A stretch of DNA of 8,422 nt from Thermodesulfobacteriota bacterium. Lineage in GTDB: Bacteria > Desulfobacterota_D > UBA1144 > Nemesobacterales > UBA2774. The notes under the pieces were generated by a model, which searched no databases, was not told the DNA's origin, and worked only from the letters and a program-made list of their open reading frames with translations. How positions within the stretch are numbered: the first letter of the stretch is position 1; each line of letters starts with the position of its first letter. The position numbers and the translations under genes are program-made. This document shows, piece by piece, positions 1 to 6,092 of this stretch. The DNA lies in the NCBI GenBank assembly GCA_039028315.1, contig JBCCIH010000106.1, forward strand, positions 1 through 8,422. Direction: 5' to 3'.

Positions 1-255
1 ATAAAGAGAGGCCCCTACCTAATCGCTGTTACAAATTTTTTTTACAAACTGAATTTATTTTAATACCAAAATTATAATACCCGCCGCGCCTATATTAATG
101 ATATTAACACAATAATTATTAAAATGGTATATAGTGAAATAAAAAATATTAAAAACCCCCAATTAGAAAAACCATATGATATTTCCAGCTCAATGTTGAT
201 ATTTCAGTGTTAATTGATCATCATTTCTTTGATTAAATCATTATAAAGAGTAAAA
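1..255. other. AT-rich intergenic lead-in, no gene seen
   Basis: This stretch is very AT-rich, with a T8 run near 37-44, and holds no convincing gene. The only short ATG reading frame, about 29 codons from 124, lacks a ribosome binding site. The promoter of the DUF389 gene probably lies in the last 60 bases, where TTGATA (196-201) and TTGATC (214-219) resemble -35 boxes. Neither has a well-spaced -10 box, so no promoter is called. Confidence 0.5.
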
Positions 256-1284
256 ATGAGTCTACGTTTAATTGAAATTATACTTCCTGAATCTGAAGAC
301 CTGGGCCGCCTGCGCGAGCTTATGGGAGATCATCCTATTATTGAGCTCTGGGAAGACAGCATATCGGATCAGAAAATTAGAATTAAAATTCTTGTCAAAG
401 CAGAGGAATCTGAAAAGATCCTTGATCTACTTGAAAAAAGATACTCAAAAACAGACCATTTCAGAATTATGCTCTTGCCTGTAGAGGCTTCAATACCAAG
501 GCCGGAAAAACCAAAGAAAGAAGAAGAAAATATGATGGCGCCTCCTCAAAATGATAAGGAAAAGGCGGCAGCAATAGGTAGAATTAGCCGTGAAGAGCTC
601 TATGCCGACATGGACGGCAGGGCCAACATTACGTCTGTCTACTTGGTGCTTGTAGTACTCTCTTCAATTGTTGCATCAATTGGGATACTAAAAGACAACG
701 TTGCAATTATTATTGGCGCGATGGTTATTGCGCCCCTTCTTGGCCCCAATATGGCACTTGCTCTAGGTACAACGCTGGGAGATACAGACCTCATAGGGAG
801 AGCGCTTAAGTCTAACTTTGCCGGTATTCTAGCAACATTGGCGCTTGCAATAATTGTAGGGATGGTGTTTCCAGTAGATCCTTCCATCAGTGAGCTTGCC
901 TCAAGAACCCAGGTAGGGCTTGGAGACATTGCAATAGCTCTAGCAGCTGGAGTTGCCGGCACATTGGCATTTACGAAAGGGCTTCCAAGCGCACTCATAG
1001 GGGTTATGGTAGCGGTTGCTCTTCTTCCGCCGACCGTAACGGTGGGAATGCTCATAGGCTCAAATAATATGAGTCTTGTCCCGGGAGCCGTTCAGCTGGT
1101 TCTAGTGAACATTATCTGTGTTAACTTGGCTGCAGTGACAACTTTTTTCTTTAAAGGAGTAAGACCAAGAACCTGGTGGGAAACTAAAAAGGCTCAGACC
1201 GCTACTACAAGAGCGATTGTTATTTGGAGCGTGCTTCTAATAATTCTGATTGCTACTATTCTTAGATCTCAGGGGTATTTCTAA
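256..1284 (+). CDS. DUF389 / TIGR00341 family integral membrane protein
   Basis: This is a 342-residue inner-membrane protein of the DUF389 (TIGR00341) family, whose substrate and role are not established. Residues 1-80 form a soluble alpha/beta domain and 80-120 a charged linker. The core from about 126 to 337 has roughly six or seven hydrophobic segments (near 126-144, 149-171, 187-206, 222-240, 245-267, 276-299 and 317-337). The conserved family signature GAMVIAPLLGP is at 154-164, and a second Pro-containing segment, ALLPPTVTVGM, is at 255-265. The ATG at 256 follows only a weak GAG-type ribosome binding site. The gene stands alone, facing the DUF1579 gene across a terminator hairpin. Family assignment is firm from the signature and the soluble-plus-membrane layout. 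Transport of a small molecule or ion is often suspected for the family, but nothing here shows it. Confidence 0.9.
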   Translation: MSLRLIEIILPESEDLGRLRELMGDHPIIELWEDSISDQKIRIKILVKAEESEKILDLLEKRYSKTDHFRIMLLPVEASIPRPEKPKKEEENMMAPPQNDKEKAAAIGRISREELYADMDGRANITSVYLVLVVLSSIVASIGILKDNVAIIIGAMVIAPLLGPNMALALGTTLGDTDLIGRALKSNFAGILATLALAIIVGMVFPVDPSISELASRTQVGLGDIAIALAAGVAGTLAFTKGLPSALIGVMVAVALLPPTVTVGMLIGSNNMSLVPGAVQLVLVNIICVNLAAVTTFFFKGVRPRTWWETKKAQTATTRAIVIWSVLLIILIATILRSQGYF

Positions 1285-1290
1285 AAATTA

Positions 1291-1323
1291 CCCCGCCCCA
1301 AAATGATTAGGGCAGGGCTTTTT
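1291..1323. terminator. bidirectional intrinsic terminator between convergent genes
   Basis: The arms CCCCGCCC (1291-1298) and GGGCAGGG (1310-1317) form an 8-base-pair stem with one C/A mismatch and an 11-base loop. It is followed by CTTTTT on the + strand. Read on the minus strand, the same hairpin is followed by TAATTTTTA. It lies 6 bases after the DUF389 stop and 17 bases before the DUF1579 stop, so it can end both transcripts. Confidence 0.8.
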
Positions 1324-1340
1324 AAGCTAGTCAATTAAAA

Positions 1341-1940
1341 CTATGTATCTCTTTTATAGGTGATTTCCATCACTTTAACTTCTTCACCGCTTGGAGCGCT
1401 AATGAACATATCGTATGTGAAAGTATCCTTGTCTATAAATTTAGTAACTCCTTTAAATGACTGCTGGCCGGATAGTGGATCTGTGAATGTTCCTGTCTCT
1501 GTAAATGTGTTTGTTTCAGCATCATAGCTTCCTGTGCCAATCATCATTCCCGTTCCCATTGTGTCAATCCAAACACTGTTATACTGCTTTTTGGCATTGT
1601 CATATCCTATAAGACCAAGTCCCTTAAACTTCTGGCCCATAGAGGTGCCTTCAACTTCCATCTCTAAATATCTTTTGCCTAAAATCCATTCTATTTCGTT
1701 TTCTCCTGTGGATGTTTCAGGCGGCTCCCCAGGTGAGGACCAATATTTAAGAGTATAGTCCCAATCGCCAACAAGCTGCTCAAGAGCTTTATGGCCATCA
1801 GAAGGGGTTGCGTACTCTTGCCATTTGGCCATTGCTTCGGCCTTCATTTTTTCCATATCTTGAGCCTGATCGGCATAAGTAAGACCAGAGAACCCAAGAC
1901 ACAATGCAAATGCGAAAAGTAGGACTAATTTCTTTTTCAT
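1341..1940 (-). CDS. exported DUF1579 family protein
   Basis: This 199-residue protein has an N-terminal signal peptide: KKK at 2-4, a hydrophobic core at about 5-20 and a likely signal peptidase I site after TYA (about residue 23). The rest matches the DUF1579 domain. It opens with HKALEQLVGDWDY (50-62), the usual start of that domain, and continues as alternating strands with W125, G-rich turns and a C-terminal strand ending in MEITYKR. The molecular function of DUF1579 is unknown; location is probably periplasmic. The ATG at 1940 is preferred because the GAGG ribosome binding site lies 8 bases upstream. A GTG at 1949 and an ATG at 1946 are also in frame, but the GTG overlaps that binding site. 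The gene lies 66 bases downstream of PPK2 on the same strand and may be cotranscribed with it. Confidence 0.88.
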   Translation of the reverse strand: MKKKLVLLFAFALCLGFSGLTYADQAQDMEKMKAEAMAKWQEYATPSDGHKALEQLVGDWDYTLKYWSSPGEPPETSTGENEIEWILGKRYLEMEVEGTSMGQKFKGLGLIGYDNAKKQYNSVWIDTMGTGMMIGTGSYDAETNTFTETGTFTDPLSGQQSFKGVTKFIDKDTFTYDMFISAPSGEEVKVMEITYKRDT

Positions 1941-2006
1941 AATCATCACCTCATTTGTGGATATATTAAAATGTTAACCGATTAATTAGCAGAAGAAAGA
2001 AAAATT

Positions 2007-2816
2007 TTAGTACTTCTCAGGGACAAATATTTTATCTAAAACCCGAGACTTTCGATAGCTCTTCTTACTTTGAAGAGGCGGAAGCTTTATCTTGTTTTTA
2101 GGCTCATGTTCGTATGGAATATGCTCTAAAATATGACTAATACAGTTTAGCCTCGCTCTCTTTTTATCGTTTGCGTCGACTACATACCAGGGGGAGAGTT
2201 TTGTGTCGGTAAATTTGAACATATCATCTTTCGCCGCTGAATAATCGTACCACTTGCTACGTGCGCTCATATCCATCGGGCTTATCTTCCAGCGTTTCAT
2301 CGGGTTTTCTATCCTCTCCGTAAACCTCTCTTCCTGCTCCTGTGGTGTTATATCAAGCCAGTACTTAAAAAGCATCATTCCTGATCTTATAAGAGCCTCT
2401 TCAAACCCGGGGCATATTCTTAAAAATTCGTTGTACTGCTGTTTGGAGCAAAAGCCCATAACGCGCTCAACACCGGCTCTGTTGTACCAGCTTCGGTCAA
2501 ACAGCACTATCTCACCAGCAGCGGGAAGATGGGGAACATAGCGCTGGAGGTACCACTGGGTTTTTTCTTTCTCGGTAGGCACGCCGAGTGCCACGACACG
2601 GCAAACTCTGTGGTTTAGAGGCGCCGTTATACGCTTTATCATGCCGCCTTTCCCGGCAGCGTCTCTGCCTTCAAATATTATCGCAATTTTCTTCTCCTCC
2701 CTTACTACCCACTCCTGAAGTTTTACGAGTTCTATCTGGAGTCTCTCAAGCTCTTTCTCATAGTACTTATTGTCAATCTTGTCTTTGTTTTTTTTATCCT
2801 CTTTCTTTTTTCCCAT
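2007..2816 (-). CDS. ppk2: polyphosphate kinase 2 (PPK2 family)
   Basis: This 269-residue cytoplasmic kinase belongs to the PPK2 family, which transfers phosphate between polyphosphate and nucleotides, in most members to make NDP or NTP from polyP. The family features are all visible: Walker A GRDAAGKGG at 50-58, an RITAPLNHR segment at 62-70, the Walker-B-like VLFDRSWYNRAGVE at 104-117, the KYWLDIT strand at 151-157, the lid region RIENPMKRWKISPMD at 168-182 and the C-terminal SPWYVVDANDKKRARLN at 208-224. The length fits a single-domain PPK2. The N-terminus is a Lys-rich tail of about 15 residues. The ATG at 2816 has GGAGG about 6 bases upstream. Whether ADP, GDP or AMP is preferred cannot be told by eye; single-domain architecture argues against a two-domain class II enzyme. 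Confidence 0.95.
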   Translation of the reverse strand: MGKKKEDKKNKDKIDNKYYEKELERLQIELVKLQEWVVREEKKIAIIFEGRDAAGKGGMIKRITAPLNHRVCRVVALGVPTEKEKTQWYLQRYVPHLPAAGEIVLFDRSWYNRAGVERVMGFCSKQQYNEFLRICPGFEEALIRSGMMLFKYWLDITPQEQEERFTERIENPMKRWKISPMDMSARSKWYDYSAAKDDMFKFTDTKLSPWYVVDANDKKRARLNCISHILEHIPYEHEPKNKIKLPPLQSKKSYRKSRVLDKIFVPEKY

Positions 2817-2885
2817 TTTCGGCCTCCGCTGTGAAAAGTGTAGCTTTGATTATAATAACTACTACTACATATAAATACAGAATAC

Positions 2886-2899
2886 AATTGTGTACAATT
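2886..2899. promoter_or_regulatory. short inverted repeat in the divergent intergenic region (possible operator)
   Basis: AATTGT-GT-ACAATT is a perfect 6+6 inverted repeat, 34 bases upstream of the ATG at 2933. It lies in the region between the divergent PPK2 and 151-residue-protein genes. A TATAAT is present at 2851-2856, and the overlapping reverse TATAAT at 2849-2854 could serve PPK2, but neither has a good -35 box. The site's position suits a regulator binding site. Chance occurrence in AT-rich DNA is a real alternative. Confidence 0.25.
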
Positions 2900-2932
2900 A
2901 TTCTCATATAAACCAACTTCGGAGAGCTCATA

Positions 2933-3388
2933 ATGGCAAGTCAGGAAGCAGCTGCACTTTTGGATAAACACATAAAAGAAAACACTGCTAACGGTAATAT
3001 GCACCCCAGCGAAAATTGGTATGAAAAAGACTATAGAGAGGCTGAGGATCTGGTATGGACCTTTACTGATTTAAACTGGCATAGCCTAAAAAAGATATTT
3101 GAAGAGCGCTCACATGTGTGGCAAGAGGCCTGTGTATTCATTTTGGGAGAGTCAGGATCAAAGGGATCTGTAAAAATGCTAACCGATATATTTGTTAACG
3201 GTGGTGATAAAATAGCTTGTTATGTTGCCATTTTCTTATCTGACCAAGATTTCTCGGAATTTACAGAAGATGAAATATCCAATATTTCCAGTAGGTTAAT
3301 TGAGCTTGTCGAGAATGATAAATACAAAAAATATGGAGCTCATTACCAGGTAAGCCTAGATAAAATTTCGGATAAATTGAGCAAGTAA
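2933..3388 (+). CDS. hypothetical acidic helical protein, weakly HEAT-repeat-like
   Basis: I do not recognise this 151-residue protein. It has no signal peptide or membrane segment, so it should be cytoplasmic. It is acidic, Trp-containing and predicted to be mostly helical. The middle (about 62-102), from WQEACVFILGESG through KMLTDIFVNG to IACYVAIFLSD, looks like paired amphipathic helices of the HEAT/ARM type. The C-terminus (113-150) is another helix pair, ISNISSRLIELV plus YQVSLDKISDKLS. The ATG at 2933 has GGAG 8 bases upstream, which supports this start. It is divergent from PPK2 and followed by an AT-rich terminator, so it appears monocistronic. The composition looks like a genuine protein. 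Function is unknown; a protein-binding scaffold is only a guess from the helical pattern. Confidence 0.75.
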   Translation: MASQEAAALLDKHIKENTANGNMHPSENWYEKDYREAEDLVWTFTDLNWHSLKKIFEERSHVWQEACVFILGESGSKGSVKMLTDIFVNGGDKIACYVAIFLSDQDFSEFTEDEISNISSRLIELVENDKYKKYGAHYQVSLDKISDKLSK

Positions 3389-3397
3389 AACAATAAC

Positions 3398-3426
3398 TAC
3401 ATATATTATATATGTACTTGTTTTTT
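3398..3426 (+). terminator. AT-rich intrinsic terminator
   Basis: The perfect 8-base arms TACATATA (3398-3405) and TATATGTA (3409-3416) flank a TTA loop and are followed by CTTG and T6 (3421-3426). It begins 9 bases after the stop of the 151-residue gene. The stem is weak because it is almost all A/T, and the G interrupts the T-run, so termination may be partial. Confidence 0.5.
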
Positions 3427-3861
3427 GATATAGTTAATATATTATCATTACGTACGTTTGTTTGAAATTGGGTATTGTATTCAAGGTCAATATTCGTAAA
3501 ATAATAAATGGTGGCAGGTTTAATATTATTTTTCTAGAATCGGGAATAAATTGTCATTTATGACTGTTTATATCTATAGAGAGGGAAATTGCATTTTTAA
3601 TTTCTGATTCAAATAACACAAAAATATATGCTGCTAAAAAGTACGAGCATTAATTTATTTTGACTACCTAATCCAACATCCCTATCCCGGGTCCGTTCCC
3701 TCCACCTACCGCCATCTTGGATTCAGGGATAGGATGTTGGGATTTTTAATCTATAGCATCCCAATACTCCTAATTAAGCCTCCAAATCAATAATTTTATA
3801 AAATTTTGAAATTTTCGGGAATATTCTTATTAGATCTATTGTTATATATGTATAAGGAAGG
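3427..3861. other. intergenic region, no gene recognised
   Basis: No gene, tRNA or rRNA is recognised here. The first 240 bases are plain AT-rich DNA. The notable contents are the long imperfect hairpin at 3670-3744 (listed separately) and an A/T palindrome around 3790-3810. Together with the tandem hairpins further right, this makes 3389-4093 the longest non-coding gap in the window (705 bases). Confidence 0.5.
3670..3744. repeat. long imperfect inverted repeat / hairpin with 37-base loop
   Basis: The left arm CCAACATCCCTATCCC (3673-3688) pairs with GGGATAGGATGTTGG (3726-3740) with a single bulged C. Pairing can extend by AAT/ATT (3670-3672 with 3742-3744) across a bulged G. The G/C-rich loop (3689-3725) contrasts with its AT-rich surroundings, which suggests an inserted palindromic element or a structured RNA. 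The + strand side ends in GATTTTTAAT, so it could also work as a weak terminator. The left arm AATCCAA can alternatively pair with TTGGATT at 3717-3723. Confidence 0.6.
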
Positions 3862-4020
3862 ATGAATTCAATTCTGAAAAAAATTCCTTGGCCGCATAAA
3901 AAGCAATGGGACGGGCAACCCCTTTTTTTTCGCGGCATAATAATTATGCTGCTTAAGCCAGAGTGCTTAAGCAGCATTTTTTTTTGCCAAATTATATCCA
4001 CTCCAGGTATTTTGACTTAA
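3862..4020 (+). CDS. doubtful 52-residue ORF in the leader of the isomerase-like gene
   Basis: An ATG at 3862, directly preceded by AAGGAAGG, opens a 52-residue frame. The first 20 or so residues look peptide-like (MNSILKKIPWPHKKQWDG, with two Trp close together). From residue 21 the frame simply translates two poly-T tracts and a terminator hairpin, giving FF, IIIMLL and IFF. It could be a leader peptide, a short peptide whose tail is fortuitous, or no gene at all. The ribosome binding site is only about 3 bases from the ATG, which is closer than usual. I think it more likely not to be a conventional protein gene. Confidence 0.2.
   Translation: MNSILKKIPWPHKKQWDGQPLFFRGIIIMLLKPECLSSIFFCQIISTPGILT
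3898..3930 (+). terminator. weak terminator-like hairpin, first of a tandem pair
   Basis: AAAAAG (3898-3903) can pair with CTTTTT (3922-3927), and GGG (3908-3910) with CCC (3919-3921). The hairpin merges into the T8 tract at 3923-3930. Outside it, GCCGC (3891-3895) can pair with GCGGC (3932-3936). It lies 16 bases before a much stronger hairpin. Confidence 0.35.
3946..3985 (+). terminator. strong intrinsic terminator upstream of the isomerase-like gene
   Basis: The arms ATGCTGCTTAAGC (3946-3958) and GCTTAAGCAGCAT (3965-3977) form a perfect 13-base-pair stem with loop CAGAGT, followed by nine T (3977-3985). It is directional for + transcription. No recognised + gene ends nearby: the 151-residue gene stops 557 bases earlier and already has a hairpin. 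It therefore either ends an unannotated small transcript or acts as an attenuator for the gene at 4094. Confidence 0.85.
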
Positions 4021-4093
4021 CTCTCTTGCTTTTCCAACAGTTATGATATTCTTATCGCCGCACTACAATCTCAGTTATATATAGGAGAATGCA

Positions 4094-4417
4094 ATGAAAT
4101 ATCTAGTCACAGCAAACGAAAGTGGGGGTTTCTATTCTTCTGACGAAGTTGCGCAAATATTAGAGCAAATGGTCATTCCGGCGTTTGATGAGCTAGAAGA
4201 GCTTGAGAGTGACGGTGCACTTGTTGGCGGAGTGCCTGTTGGGGAGAGGGCTTTTGTCTTTATTGTTGAAGCAGAGTCGCATGACGATGTTGACCGTACG
4301 CTTAGATCCCTTCCCTTATGGGGAGTGATGGACTGGGAAGTTACCCCGCTTCAGGATTTTGAGTCCAGAGCTTCTCATGAAAGAGAGATATTAAAAGAAT
4401 TAAATAAGAGAAGCTAG
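4094..4417 (+). CDS. muconolactone isomerase-like small protein
   Basis: This 107-residue cytoplasmic protein resembles the muconolactone delta-isomerase family of ferredoxin-like alpha/beta-barrel enzymes. The clearest match is near the C-terminus, LPLWGVMDWEVTPL (73-86), which parallels the LPLFPYMDIEVTPL end of classical muconolactone isomerases. The order of elements also fits: an N-terminal strand, MKYLVTA, then helix 17-39, strand 52-60 (RAFVFIVEA), helix 63-72 and the last strand. The ATG at 4094 has AGGAG 7 bases upstream. No catechol or protocatechuate pathway genes are visible, so real muconolactone isomerase activity is doubtful. Genomes often carry orphan family members of unknown substrate. 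Hairpins upstream (3898-3985) may control it. Confidence 0.7.
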   Translation: MKYLVTANESGGFYSSDEVAQILEQMVIPAFDELEELESDGALVGGVPVGERAFVFIVEAESHDDVDRTLRSLPLWGVMDWEVTPLQDFESRASHEREILKELNKRS

Positions 4418-4463
4418 TATACTCGCCTACTAAACAATCATAATAATAGTGTTAATATTTATT

Positions 4464-5726
4464 TTAATAGACCTTCTTGCGCCTTCTTATAATTACTGAA
4501 CTAGCTATTATTCCTATCGCTATAGATATTGAAATAAGACCCCATTGAGAAATAGTTGGTATCTCACTTGTTATCATTGGTTCACCAACAATTTGTATTG
4601 GGAACGGGGGGTTAACTGATACAAAATTACCCATATCTAAGCCTTCAAAGCGAATTTGATAATTCCCAGCGGGTATTTGTGAAGGGCTAAAGTCAACTAA
4701 GTTAGGGTCAGATGTTTGTGTAGATAGAGAGAATTTTTCCCACTCCTGGTCACCCGAGGGATTTTCGCTTGTATACCTCTGTCCGTCAGGGAAAATAATG
4801 CTGTATGTTACAGCCGGAGATCTAAGAAATAATAGATTAAAACCGTCAGAACCAGCAGGATTTAAATCATCAAAAGGATTGGGTGGGTTCACTCCCTCTG
4901 CTACTACGTCAGAATCTGGCGGAGCAAAATCGGGAATAACGTTTGGCGTATTCAGATCATCTGTATCAGTTCCGGTTCCGTCAAAGCTACCCCTGTCAGT
5001 ATCACCATCCCAAAATTCTAGTTCTAGAGCTGGATCACGCAATTGAAAATTAAAAGTAAAAGTTCCGTCATATGTCGCACCAACCAGATCATCAGGGCCA
5101 ATTCCGTCAGCAAAATTAATATTAGGATAAATAATTGGCAGATCAAACACCCCAGTTGCGTTGGCGATAAAAGTGAAAATTTCTTCAATAACTAACTGTC
5201 CTTGTGATGTTCTTACCTTAAAAGAATTAGAGGACGAAACTCCGTTAGTTAGAATAATGGAAAAAGTGTATACATAATTGCCACTGTCATCGATCGCACC
5301 CGGGTCGTTAAAAATATCGAAATCAACCCAGTCATTATCTAACAAGTCAGTATCCTGTGTTTGAAAAATTATTGGTCCATTGTTGTCTCTATCAGGATCA
5401 GACTTTAATACATAGAGGTAGGTTCCCGGTGTAATAGGGCTCCCGTTATCCCAGTGAAACTCTCCGTTTGCGCCATTTAGGTGGTCGCCGTCAAATATTC
5501 CAAGTCTAAAACTCTCAACTTCTACAGGTACAACTAGTCTTATATTCAGCACACTAGGCGTTAAAGTGCTAAAACCCACTCCTTCCGTAATATTGAGAAA
5601 TCTTCCGTCATCACTTCTGCAAGTTGGAAAACAAGACTGAGAGTATGAATTGGGTGCATTAATTGCAAGTAAAACTAATGCAATAACTATAGCTATAAAT
5701 TTCATTCTATATAGTGAAAACATCAT
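4464..5726 (-). CDS. exported IPTL-CTERM surface protein
   Basis: This 420-residue secreted protein has a signal peptide (hydrophobic stretch about 9-22, likely cleavage near residue 28-30). The C-terminus is a classic IPTL-CTERM sorting tail: IPTISQWG (389-396), a membrane helix (about 397-413) and RRRKK (414-418). In the family, exosortase H is the expected processing enzyme, recognising and cleaving this tail at the inner membrane. The mature N-terminus has a close cysteine pair (SCFPTC, 31-36). The body is rich in Asp, Gly and aromatic residues and looks beta-sandwich. FRLGIFDGD (73-81) and LELEFWDGDTDRG (234-246) suggest two related domains, and Asp-rich stretches (109-116, 239-257) could bind Ca2+. 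The ATG at 5726, or 5723 in tandem, follows an AGGGGG ribosome binding site. The body belongs to no family I recognise. Confidence 0.85.
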   Translation of the reverse strand: MMFSLYRMKFIAIVIALVLLAINAPNSYSQSCFPTCRSDDGRFLNITEGVGFSTLTPSVLNIRLVVPVEVESFRLGIFDGDHLNGANGEFHWDNGSPITPGTYLYVLKSDPDRDNNGPIIFQTQDTDLLDNDWVDFDIFNDPGAIDDSGNYVYTFSIILTNGVSSSNSFKVRTSQGQLVIEEIFTFIANATGVFDLPIIYPNINFADGIGPDDLVGATYDGTFTFNFQLRDPALELEFWDGDTDRGSFDGTGTDTDDLNTPNVIPDFAPPDSDVVAEGVNPPNPFDDLNPAGSDGFNLLFLRSPAVTYSIIFPDGQRYTSENPSGDQEWEKFSLSTQTSDPNLVDFSPSQIPAGNYQIRFEGLDMGNFVSVNPPFPIQIVGEPMITSEIPTISQWGLISISIAIGIIASSVIIRRRKKVY

Positions 5727-5788
5727 CGAAATCCCCCTCTATTATTGATAAATTAAGGAAAAATAAGTAAGGTCTTTTTGTATTTAGA

Positions 5789-5816
5789 ATTATGCATATA
5801 TTTGCAATAATGTCAA
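5789..5816 (-). promoter_or_regulatory. sigma70-type promoter for the IPTL-CTERM gene
   Basis: Read on the minus strand, TTGACA (5811-5816) is followed after 16 bases by CATAAT (5789-5794), a perfect -35 and a 5/6 match -10. Transcription would start near 5782, leaving a leader of about 55 bases before the ATG at 5726. It is the best promoter in the window. Confidence 0.6.
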
Positions 5817-5818
5817 AA

Positions 5819-5832
5819 TAACAAATTTGTTA
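5819..5832. promoter_or_regulatory. perfect 14-base palindrome beside the -35 box
   Basis: TAACAAATTTGTTA is its own reverse complement and ends 2 bases upstream of the -35 box of the IPTL-CTERM promoter. The placement suits an activator or repressor dimer, but no regulator gene is in view to assign. Confidence 0.35.
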
Positions 5833-5942
5833 TATCCTGAATAATTTTCATATTGTATATAAGTAATTATTTCCGGTGTTTTGGGTCAATAGGTTTTTTT
5901 CTCCGAAGTCATCCAAAATTAATCCAACGTCCGTACTATATA

Positions 5943-6037
5943 TTGGTGAGGGAACACCAACGCGGTATCCTTCACTGCAACTGCAGACTGCCCATCAGTT
6001 CTCGATCGCAGTGAGGGATCCGCATTTTTTAGTTTTT
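5943..6037 (+). repeat. structured palindromic element ending in a U-tract (terminator, sRNA end or REP-like repeat)
   Basis: Two hairpins stand in tandem. The first is TTGGTG/CACCAA (5943-5948, 5955-5960) with loop AGGGAA. The second pairs 5962-5978 with 6008-6023 over 16 base pairs, with one G/T wobble and a bulged T at 5966. Inside it is a further AACTG/CAGTT stem (5979-5983, 5996-6000). T6 (6025-6030) and T5 (6033-6037) follow, so it reads as an intrinsic terminator on the + strand only. Both flanking genes are on the minus strand, so no known transcript needs it. It sits in the 366-base gap 5727-6092, which otherwise holds only the IPTL-CTERM promoter region. Confidence 0.6.
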
Positions 6038-6092
6038 ATGCAATCTTGATTCCAAAAATTATATAAGAAAGTAAATGCAAGGGTTAAGGTTA

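Noticed and set aside
124..213. 29-codon + strand frame in the left intergenic region
   Set aside because: It has no ribosome binding site and a low-complexity AT-rich composition.
639..1055. 138-codon minus-strand open frame inside the DUF389 gene
   Set aside because: It lies wholly antisense to a clear membrane-protein gene, and its Ala/Ser/Thr/Pro-rich, Ile-rich translation is what the reverse of hydrophobic codons gives.
2732..3004. 90-codon minus-strand frame across the PPK2 start
   Set aside because: It overlaps both PPK2 in another frame and the divergent 151-residue gene, and has no ribosome binding site.
3686..3714. tRNA or tmRNA 3' end-like string (GGGTCCGTTCCC followed by ACCGCCA)
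   Set aside because: It only loosely resembles a T-arm plus CCA-like end. There is no acceptor partner, D-arm or anticodon arm upstream, and the bases are accounted for by the long hairpin.
3774..4001. 75-codon minus-strand frame
   Set aside because: It translates the terminator hairpin and the poly-T tracts in reverse, and has no ribosome binding site or recognisable domain.
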